Part shown: piece by piece, positions 48,767 through 58,126 of the stretch | Numbering within the stretch: position 1 is the stretch's first letter | Layout: the number at the start of each line of letters is the position of its first letter | Origin: Ottelia alismoides | Taxonomy: Eukaryota; Streptophyta; Magnoliopsida; Alismatales; Hydrocharitaceae | DNA length: 64,000 bases | NCBI GenBank assembly: GCA_037367405.1 | Contig: JAZKJV010010627.1 | Span: forward strand, 930,001-994,000 | Direction of reading: 5' to 3' | Program-made: the position numbers and the translations under genes | Notes under the pieces: generated by a model | Databases searched by the model: none | What the model was told of the DNA's origin: nothing | Seen by the model: only the letters and a program-made list of their open reading frames with translations

Positions 48767-51325
48767 ATGATGGGAAGGAGATCCCTCAGGCCACATCTGG
48801 TGACACCGCTATCGAGCACTCCTTCCTATTCATATAGGTCGGATTTGGGGAGTCCAAACCCACTCTCTGAGCTTGAGTTTACATCCACCCTGTTCCCCCT
48901 CGACCACCCTTCATCTTCTATCAGTCCAGTGGTGTTAGAATTCAGTGCAGCACATAGTTCGGGACATTTGAAGGCACCTGAGATGGGTTCTTTTGCCTTT
49001 GCAGAAACCCAAGATATGGCCGACAGAGAACACCTAGATGAGCAGGGACAACATCCATTCATATACGATCAAGCTGCAATCAACAATTCACTGTTAGCTT
49101 CCCTGAAGACCATGTAGAGACAGATCAGGGACCAGGGAGTCTTCATGGGTGACATTATGAGAGAGCTGGCGCAGATGCGAGAGGGTAGAGATGATAGACC
49201 CGAGGGCGGTGGTGATATACCCCAAGCAGAAGGCGGAGAAGGAGCAGAACCTAACCAGGAGAGGCCACCACCGATGACCATGTGACAGTTGCACAACCCA
49301 GCTGCAACCCTCACTCACCAATGGATCCAGCTTCCTCCCATTGTCAGGAACTTTGAGCTTCATCCCCAGACCATTCAGTTGTTTCCCAAGTTTCATGGGC
49401 TAGCCACCGAGGAGCCTCATCTCCATCTGCAGGAGTTTGAGAAGATTTGCAGCACTGTCCACGACAGATTTGTGGACGAGAACACGATCAAGATGATTGC
49501 CTTCTCGTTCTCATTAGCTGACAGAGCAACCTATTGGCTGAAGCATCTTGGGAGGTATGACACATCATGGGCACAGCTCTAGACCGAGTACTTGAACAAG
49601 TACTATCCACTCGGTTGGATGAACACAGCATGATCTATGATCAGCAACTTCACGATGATCCCAAATGAGCAGTTTCATGAGGCTTGGGATCGATTTAGAG
49701 AGCTCATTGATCGGTGTCCACATCACAATATATCAAAGCCCAACCTGGTTCAGAGTTTCTTTTGTGGGCTAACATCGGAGCTGCAAGGGCTTGTTAATGC
49801 CTCTTGTGGTGGATCCTATTTTTCCAAGGGTGAAGATGCGGTTTGGGAGATCTATGAAGGAATGACAGAGAACTCGACAGTCATGGCCCAAGCCAGAGTC
49901 TACACACAGTCGAAGATACCACCATAGGCAGTTGGATATCAGAGGATTGCATGCATCGATGCCAGTACCCACACACCGTCAGCATCAGCTCAGGCTGAAT
50001 CTATCGCGGCCGACATGGGAATCATTAGCGAGAAGTTGGACCGCATCGAGATCCTTGAGAAGAAGCAGAGTCAAGGTCTTGCACAGATGGACCAGTTGAC
50101 TAAAACCATGAGTGACATGAAGACTCAGATTCTATGCATTCAGGGGGAACAAACGTCCACTCAGCAGCCTCCCAGGTCACGTGCTGATCCGAGCAATAGC
50201 ATCTCCACACAGTCTTTTGCCACATAACGCCAGGTTCATCACATCCAGGTAGAGCCGGTCCAGCAGCTACAGCACTACCCATTGCTGCCACCATCTCAAG
50301 ACACTCAGAAGGTAATCTACCAGCTGGATCAGCCACTGGCAGTTCTTCCTCCACCACCCGTCGAGCAGAAGCCATTGATGGAAGTCAATGAGATATGATA
50401 TGATCGGTACCAACAACAGCCCGGGATTCATCACGATCACCCCAGATTCCGTTGGACCACTAGTGGCACCTCATCCCAGCAGCAGCCTTCTGCTCAGGGC
50501 ACTCAAAACAGCCAGCACCAGCACCAGCAGCCCCATTATGCCCACCAGCAGTATCAGCGGGGTCCTCATCCCTTCTATCAGGGACAACAGTGGAGGAAGC
50601 GTCAGCAGCCTCACTAGACAGACTCCCAGCCTCCCCCTCACGATTCACAGTAGCAGACTCATTTCCAGCAGGGGAACACTTCTAGTTCTCAGGCACCTGC
50701 CTTCGAGAACCCAACTCTAGATGACCTCGCCCTCTTGCTCTCAGAACATTAGGCATCCTTCCGATGAAAAATGGATGAGTTCCAGTAAGAGATGAGGGAT
50801 ATCATCAAGGGCAAGGCCGCCATACCTGCACAGATCGAGCCTAATCTGAATAATTTGAAGAGGAAGTCCGAGCAGGTACAGTTTACAGAGGATACATCTC
50901 CTAGTGACTATTTGAGTGGCATGTCTTCTTTTTGTGATGTTGATTTCATGACTACTAGGAGCGGTAGGATGCCAGTCGGCAGCGCTTCATCTGAGCGACA
51001 GCCACACGAGGAACCAAGAGCGCCAGATGAGGAGAGTAGCGGTGCTGATGCTGCTGTTAATGGTGTTGATGGCGGTGGTACTGATGCCACCAAGGATGGA
51101 GATCCAGATAACGGTGCTAAGGCCGTCGTGAGACCAGATGCAGATGGTGGTGCTGATGCCGCCATTTTACTTGATGCTGAGCCAGAGCGCGGTGCTGATG
51201 CCGCAAAGTCAGATGTCGTTGGTGGTACTGAGGCTGCCACTTCTACTTTTGTTGAGCTTCCCCCTATTGTGTTGCCACCTTTTGTATCTCAGGATTGTGG
51301 TAACAAGAAAAAGAACAAAAAATGA
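48767..51325 (+). pseudogene. Element C gag
   Basis: One frame can be followed through at least ten stops. The first ATG is at 48767. Recognisable parts are an N-terminal region ending SFAFAETQDMADREH, the core FPKFHGLATEEPHLHLQEFE and TIKMIAFSFSLADRATYWLK (49385-49560), EQFHEAWDRFRELIDRCPHH (about 49670) with GLTSELQGLVNASCGG, a coiled-coil-like MGIISEKLDRIEILEKKQ (50015), and a Gln/His-rich part (about 50410-50620). A GADA-rich tail follows. Gag forms the particle and binds element RNA. No CCHC knuckle was seen. Stops at 49115, 49580, 49925, 50615, 50651 and 50750 are all TAG, fitting CAG-to-TAG changes. Confidence 0.88.
51030..51240 (+). repeat. GADA-type repeats at the gag C-terminus of element C
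   Basis: Imperfect repeats of the GGTGCTGATGCC word encode SGADAAVNG, GGTDATKDG, GGADAAILLD and RGADAAKSDV within the last gag run (50792-51325). The region is acidic and Ala/Gly-rich. Its DNA-level repetition suggests slippage growth. Confidence 0.75.
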
Positions 51326-52210
51326 ATAAAGGAAAAGGTTCTTCGTCCACTTCGAGTCCATATGTGTTGCATGATGATATTTGTATGGATTCCATTCCTT
51401 CACAGGCACAGGAACCTCTTCCTAGTCCACCATCTGAGGAGGCCCCTACCATCCCCATCCCTCAAGCACTCCGCTTGGCGAAGGGGAATAAAAGAGAAAA
51501 TCGAAAAAAGACACGTCATTTAGAGTTCAGCAACCAGATGATTGATATATTTCAGATTCAGCTGACTCTACAGGAGGCACTTAAGCACATTCCCCTCTTC
51601 CAAAAGAACCTGAGAGAGAATACTATAGTCCGCAAGAAGAGGAGGAACCGTAGAGATGAGATCCATGTGCTCACCCGCTCCACTTGCTTTGCCATTCAGA
51701 ACCAATTGCCAGCCAAGAGACCCGATGAAGGAGCTCCCTATGTCAGATGTGAGATTCAGGAACAGCGGTTCGATCGTACTCTATTAGACAGCGGCTCTTC
51801 TATCAACCTCCTTCCGGTAGCCTTACTTGACCGATTCGAGTTTGGCCCTCTCCATCGGAGCATGACAGTCCTTCAGTTTGTTGATAGGTCGATTAAGAGG
51901 CCGAATGGGTTGTTGAGAGACGTGATTGTTACCATTCAGGGCCTGAAATTCCCCATGGACTTTGTTGTATTGGACATGGAGATCCCTGAGTCAGTGACAG
52001 ATACCCCCATCATACTTGGACACCCATTCTTGGCCATAGCCAAGGCGGTGACCAACCATGATACTGGGAAGGTGTACTTTCACGTAGAGGGCAAAAGTAT
52101 ACAAATAAAGGTGATCGACGAGACCAGAGCGAGAGATTCAGCATGCTCAGAGCAGTCCAGTGATACAGAGCAGATGACAGAGGCTGAGCGAGATGTCCAC
52201 CAGGAGTGTG
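51322..52210 (+). pseudogene. Element C pol: N-terminal part and aspartic protease
   Basis: The long pol run 51322-53289 (655 codons) starts at an ATG overlapping the gag stop as ATGA, one base back relative to gag. Residues 1-130 hold a basic stretch and LTLQEALKHIPLFQKNLRE, the Athila-type block before protease. The protease has LLDSGSSINLLP (catalytic Asp at residue 156), FVDRSIKRPNGLLRDVIV, FVVLDME and TPIILGHPFLA near residue 232. The domain itself has no stop; the element is dead because gag and downstream pol are broken. Protease cuts the Gag-Pol polyprotein inside particles. Confidence 0.92.
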
Positions 52211-52560
52211 ACTTTGTGATGATCGATAATGAAGCCATTTGGATAGATCTTGTAGTACAAGTCCTTGTCTTGGCCACAGATTCAGCGTACTTACAACTTA
52301 TGGCAGTCGAGATTTTGGATAGAGCACCCCTGGCAGAGGACACATGTGAGGCTGACAGTTGTGGGATGAGTAACGAAGAAGAATTTCATTCATGTTCTTC
52401 TAGTTCAGATCCCTTGGATTCAGACATTGGTTGGGATGATTTTGATGATTACTTGCCAAGTCTGATTCCTTCTGAGCCGACAGCTAGGACGGAGAGCGAT
52501 CCAGCACAGTTCACAGAGATACCAGCAGGGTTCCCTTCGTCAGATTTTTATGCACAGCGA
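52211..52560 (+). other. Element C acidic linker between protease and RT
   Basis: Within the same open run: CDFVMIDNEAIW, LQLMAVEILDR, and an acidic low-complexity part FHSCSSSSDPLDSDIGWDDF. The colinear stretch in element A (37246-37640) is kept, so the linker is a real lineage feature. Its role is unknown. Confidence 0.8.
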
Positions 52561-53680
52561 GATTTCTCACATGCAGATTTGGTAGCCTTCACTCAGACAT
52601 ATCAGAAGCCATATTTTCCAGCTCCCAGTTGTCCGGAATTGAAGCCCTTACCGCAGTCGTTCAAGTACAGATTCCTTGCGGGTGAGCCAGATATGCACCC
52701 AATCATTATCTCAACTGGAGAGCAAGAATCTCGTCTGATGGAGGTTCTTGAAAGAAACCGTAAGGTGATAGGATGGATTATAGCTGATCTCCAGGAGATT
52801 AGTTTGTCTCTGTGCTCCCACCATATCTACCTCGAAGAGGACGCTAAGCCCTCGCGTGAGTTCCAACGATGGCTGAACCCGAATCTTTGGGATGTGGTCA
52901 TGAAGGAAATATCAAAATGGTGGAGCGCCAATTTTATCTACCCCATCTCCGACTCCAAGTGGGTCAGTCCATTACATGTGGTACCCAAGAAGACGGGTAT
53001 CACTACAGTTGTGAGTGAGTTTGGAGAGGAGATAGCTACCCAGGTACCCACTTTTTGGAGGGTCTGTGTGGACTACAGACGATTGAATGAGGCCACCAAG
53101 AATGATCATTTCCCACTACCATTCATTGATCAGATTATCGAGAGGCTAGCTGGGAAGAATCACTATTTTTTTCTTGACGGGTACTCTGGTTATAACCAAG
53201 TGGTCATTGCGCACGAAGACCAGGACAAAATGACATTCACCTGTCCATTTGGGACTTATGCTTTCAGACATGCCTTTTGGTTTGTGTAATGCCCTGGCAA
53301 CATTCCAAAGGTGCATGTTGTCCATCTTTTCGGACATGGTGGGTGACTGTTTAGAGGTCTTCATGGATGACTTCTCGGTCTATGGAAATGGGTTTGATGC
53401 TTGTCTCGACTGCCTAGACCGTATGCTTTAGCGCTGCATAGAGGCCAAGCTTGTCTTGTCTTGGGAGAAGAGTCACTTCATGGTAACTCAAGGGACGGTC
53501 CTTGGTCATATCATCTCCAACAAGGGCATGGAGGTTGATCCGGCAAAGGTGTATATCAGTAGAAAACTCAATCCACCGTCTAATCTGCATCAATTACGGT
53601 CTTTTCTGGGGCATGTCAATTTCTATCGGCGGTTCATTCAGTACTTCAGTCGTATTGCCCGACCGCTTACTGATTGCTGA
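52561..53680 (+). pseudogene. Element C reverse transcriptase
   Basis: The pol run carries [50 protein letters not shown] and YSGYNQ, then loses two bases near 53268 (CAGACATGCC against CAGACGGATGCC in A) and ends at 53289. RT continues in another frame with [27 protein letters not shown] (both active-site Asp kept), a TAG at 53429-53431, [18 protein letters not shown] and [20 protein letters not shown] further indel precedes RNase H. Confidence 0.93.
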
Positions 53681-54250
53681 CAAAAGACACCGAGTTCGTT
53701 ATCGATGATAAGTATCTTGCATTATTCAAGACTCTCAAGAATATGGTTGTCACGGATCTTATCCTTCAGCCACCCGATTGGTCTCTCCCATTTGAGATCA
53801 TGACGGATGCTTCTGATTTTACCGTAGGGGTTGTGCTTGGACAGAGGAGGGATGGATTGCCCTATGCCATTCACTATGCTAGCCGGACTTTGGATGCCGC
53901 TCAGCGGAATTACACCGTGACTGAGAAGGAGATGCTAGCCGTAGTCTTTTCTTTGGATAAGTACAGATCATATATTCTGGGATCTAGAATGACTATCTAT
54001 ACAGATCACATCATCATCTGGTACCTAATGGCAAAGAAGGATGCCAAAGCTCGCCTTACCAGATGGATCCTTCTGCTCTCGGAGTTTGATATTGAGATTA
54101 AGGATAAGCCTGGAGTTAATAATATGGTGGTAGATCACCTCTCCCGCTTAGAGAACCTTGAGGAATCTGAGCCCAGCGCACCTACAAAGACATTTCCAGA
54201 TGAGGCACCCTTGCTATCACCTCACTTCTATGGTACGCCGACATTGTGAA
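53674..54250 (+). pseudogene. Element C RNase H and connection
   Basis: A 191-codon run reads [84 protein letters not shown] and [20 protein letters not shown]. Catalytic acidic residues in TDASD, EKE and YTDH are present. A frameshift in the DEA(I)L.. stretch ends it at 54249. Confidence 0.93.
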
Positions 54251-55431
54251 CTATCTTGTCGCCAAGACGGTTCCATAAGGTTGGCCCAGGCAGCGACTTG
54301 AGACCTTCCTTGCGAAGGCCAAGTCGTACCACTGGGAGGATCCTGTCCTTTATAATGAAGGAGGGGATAGCATCTGGAGGAGGTGTATTCCTCAAGAAGA
54401 GCAGCATAATGTCCTCACCTACTGCCACAAGCTTGAGGCAGGAGGACATCATTCTGGGAGACGGACAGTACAGAAGGTGCTCCAATCCGATCTTTGGTGG
54501 CCTACTCTCTTCAAGGATTCCGATGAATTTGTGAAGAGGTGTATTGACTGTCAGAAGATGGGTATTTACGGACAGAGAGATATGATGCCCATGCAGCCCA
54601 TTCACTTTTGTGAGGTTTTTAATGCATGGGGTATTGATTTCATGGGCCCATTTCCTAAGAGTCAAGGGTTTGAGTACATTTTGCTTGCTGTGGATTATGT
54701 GAGTCATTGGGTCGAGGCCATCCCCGCCCGAGTCACAGATGCTAAGACTGGCTGTCGATTTTTGAGGAAAAATATCATTTCACGGTTCCGGGTACCTAGA
54801 GTCCTGACTTTAGATGGGGGTCTCACTTTATCAATGACAAGGTAAAGGCCCTTGCAAATGAGTTCAGCATTGACCATTGTGTGCCACTCCATATCACCCT
54901 CAGACTAATGGTCTTGTTGAAGCTTCGAACAAGGAGATCAAGACTATTTTATAGAAGGTAGTTTGCCCAGACTGAAAGGATTGGTCACAGCTTTTGGACT
55001 CGGTCTTGTGGGCCTATCGGACTTCCTTCAAGACACCACTGGGGACATCTCCCTTTCATCTCGTCTATGGCTAGCCGTGCCATTTACCAGTGGAAATCAA
55101 GCACAAGTCACTATGGGCAGTTACAGAGTTATTGTTGGATCCCGAGAGTATAGGAGAACGGAGGAAAGCAGAGTTGCCAGTCCTGGAGGAACTGAGAGAT
55201 ACAGCCTTTTCTAGCATCCTACAGTATAATGAGAAAGTGGAGATATGGCACGATTCTCATATCAGCCATAAACAGACTGAGCCTGATCAGCATGTATGGT
55301 TGTTTGATTCTAGGCTGAAATTATTTCAAGGGAAATTACAGAGTAAATGGAAAGGTCCATATGTGGTCAGGAAGGTACATGACAATGGCAGTATTGATAT
55401 ATCTGAGTTGTCATCTTCGTCTACCTTTTGA
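54251..55431 (+). pseudogene. Element C integrase
   Basis: Frames 54477-54845 and 55090-55431 hold the pieces. The first has the Cys pair of the zinc finger (KRCIDCQK), WGIDFMGPFPKSQGFEY and LTLDGG, where a frameshift follows immediately after the second catalytic Asp. The stretch 54845-55089 encodes the broken NPxTNGLVEASNKEIK-type region, with TAG near 54952. The last frame gives EIKHKSLWAVTELLLDPESI, HDSHISHKQTEPDQHVWLFD and LQSKWKGPYVVRKVHDNGSI. It is inactive, but colinear with element A P1. Confidence 0.92.
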
Positions 55432-58112
55432 GTTAACGGTCAGTGCTTGAAACTATATCTAGATCATGATCCGCTGACCGTTGACATTGCCCCCATTCAT
55501 CTGGTATGAGGTGCGCCCTTTGACTCATATCACTTGCACCTCATACATGATTATCACTTCCATCCTCTACTATATAGATCCATATGCTCATATCAGTCAT
55601 TCTCCTATATGTATGTCACCATGTCTTCAGCTTATGATTTTGTTATACTTAGGATGTACTTTGTCCTAAGTATAGGGGGTGCATACACTGAGTTATGATC
55701 GGTTTATTCTCTTTTCTTCTTTTCTTATTTTCTTCTTTTTCTTTTCTATCTTCTTTATCAATCAAAAAGGTGTCACCCCTTGTTGACAGTTTTCTATTCT
55801 TGGGTCGTACTGTGTCCTAAGTATATGGGGTGTGCACCCCGAGTTTCTCTATTATTTTCGATCCTCTCCATTGTCTCCTCTTCTTGTCTATACTTAGGTA
55901 TATCTTACCCTGAGTATAGGGGGAGACAATCTGAGTACGATCTGTTCATTCCCACCCTTGACCCTCCCTGCTTTGTATACACTCTGCTATAATTAGGATT
56001 ATTTGATCCTAAGTATAGGGGGGACAGTCAACTTCTCATTTAGTCGTTCATTCACCGCTTATTCGTTTATATATTAGACTTGTCTATACTTAGTACGAGT
56101 TATGTCTTCCCTTTTCTCTCTGATCTATGAGGACATGGCTCAAGCTAAGTATAGGGGGGTCGTATATACTGTGTATATACTTTATCCATAACTCGTACTT
56201 TCGTATTTTCCTAATAAATATGGCTAAAAATTCATTAAAAAAACTTAATAGAAAGATGTTATCATTCCTCAAATTCTTTTTGTATATACTGATTAATAAA
56301 TTAGGTGAAAATACTTTCTGCAAAATGTTTGAAAAATAGTTTGAAAATCTTTGTGAAAAATCATTTGAAAACTATTTGGAAAACATTTTGTTACATGTTT
56401 TCAACCTTTGTAATAATTGTTTGTTTTGGAAAATTTATTTTCTTTGTGTGAAATAAAATGCTTGAAAAATGATTTGCAAATGGTTTGAAAAATGGTTGCA
56501 AAAATATTTTGAAAAATTTATATATACTATTTGAAAAACCTTTGCAAAATGATTTTCAAATGCATGTACAGGTTTGTAAAAGTGTTTGTAAAATTTATTT
56601 TGGACTATAGTTTTCCAAAATTGTTTGTAAAACCTTTGTCAAATAAGTTTGAGGAATACATACATCTCACCTAAATATATATATATTTATAAAATTGACC
56701 ACTTACCCTTTTAAATTCTTAAAATCCACTTCTTGTAAATATAAGAAGCATTCTCGTATAAATATTTGTACCTAGTTTTTAGCCAAAATCTTTTTTGTTT
56801 TCAAAAATCCCAAAAACATTTGCAAAACTAAAATCCAAAACCATTTGAAAAATCTTTTTGAAAAATACAAAAAAATGCATGTGCATCATCTTTTGAAAAA
56901 TCCATAAAAAGTTCAAAATCTTTGAAAAATTGCATCACAAAAATATTTTCTGCATTCTTCGTATCATTTGCATAGCATTCGCATTTTTAGGAGTGAGTTT
57001 GATAGTTGAACAAGTCTAAGTAAAATCCGGAGATTGGAGCTTGATTGGACCTTAAAATCTACCTAATAACAGGAACCTTATAGGAGTTGGAATTGAGGTA
57101 CTTCAAGTCTAGTTGACTTAATTCTTTGAGGATCACGAGACTTGGTTCAATGGATTCTTGACTGCCTAATAGAGTATTTCGGAACACACGCACGACTCTT
57201 GTTGATAATGACTTAACTTGGATGCCTGCACCTTTCACATGGCTAAACTCAGTTGGAGTGGTTAGAGGGTTGGATTTGCTGGTATGAGACGTACACAAGT
57301 GGAAACATGTGTCCTCCTTTAGGGAGGGAAGTGCACCCCAACCCATCCAGTGATGAGGAATTCTAAAGACAAGAGAGTGTGGGTTGCAATAAAGCTTCAA
57401 AAGAGGGATAGTCTACTGGCTCAAGAGGAAAAACTCCCTATGTAAATGCTATTGTAAATAGTATTTCAAAAAAAAAAGAGAGAGACAGGCCTGTATAAAA
57501 ATAAAATGCCCGCCAAAGTATGTGTACATATGTTATATAGAAAATAAGAAAGCTTGATCTTCAAAGTCAAATCATGTGAGCCTACAGCTAGATGACTTGA
57601 CTACACTGGTCTTGCATCTTAGGACAGGTAGCTACACTGGCTACTGTCCATTCTTCTCTTCACCCCCCTCCTCTTGAGTTAGTTTCCACTTGAACTTAGA
57701 AGGGAATACCCCGCTCCTCGAGGAAGGAGTTGCAGAATTGGGGAATCATTGGGTTGTCATACTGGAGAAGTCAGACTCTTTGTCATTTCAGTTGGGGAGA
57801 GAAACTATCACTTACACTGTATGAGTCAGATTCATAGTCATAAGGGTTTACGTATGAGTTGCGATATTTCTGACCTGACTATTAAGGAGACTTGAGTTGA
57901 GATTTTGGATTCTCGAAGGTTGTTGGATTTCAAATCCGATTCCCATTAAGGTTCCGCCCACAATAAAATTCCAAAGATCCGACTTAAGCTCCAAACTTTG
58001 ATTTTGTGAAGACAAGTTTGATAATTAAACTGAATCCATCTTTCTTCTTTTTCTTTTTTTATTTTTCTTTTCTACTCTTATTGCATAAGTGTTTGCTAGG
58101 GACTAGCAAAGG
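55432..58112 (+). other. Element C 3' untranslated region
   Basis: About 2.7 kb with no env-like gene. In order: the hairpin array (55644-56199), the TTTGAAAA/TTTGCAAA-rich stretch (about 56320-56960) and a conserved mixed-sequence block (about 57000-58110) containing GGAGCTTGATTGGACCTTA and CTACTGGCTCAAGAGGAAAA, both also found in element A on the other strand. Confidence 0.8.
55644..56199 (+). repeat. Element C 3'UTR hairpin array with possible pseudoknot
   Basis: Five stem-loops: 55644-55679, 55794-55830 (5' arm worn), 55888-55923, 55987-56023 and the extended 56084-56199. Each 3' arm reads (CT)AAGTATAGGGG(GG), matching the polypurine tract. In the last, four arms are interleaved: 56084-56093 pairs with 56145-56154, and 56092-56104 pairs with 56187-56199 over 13 exact bases. 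That a-b-a'-b' order is an H-type pseudoknot topology. Confidence 0.88.
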
Positions 58113-58126
58113 CAAGTATAGGGGGA
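58113..58126 (+). promoter_or_regulatory. Element C polypurine tract
   Basis: CAAGTATAGGGGGA directly before the LTR start TGATGAATCC. It primes plus-strand DNA. Confidence 0.9.

Noticed and set aside
55644..56199. Regularly spaced CTATACTTAG/CTAAGTATAG repeats resembling a repeat-spacer array
   Set aside because: Not a CRISPR array: the arms are inverted, spacers are colinear between elements, there are no cas genes and the DNA is plant. They are element 3'UTR hairpins.
55432..58112. Search for an env-like gene between integrase and the 3' LTR
   Set aside because: No frame of useful length, no signal peptide and no membrane segment in A, B or C.
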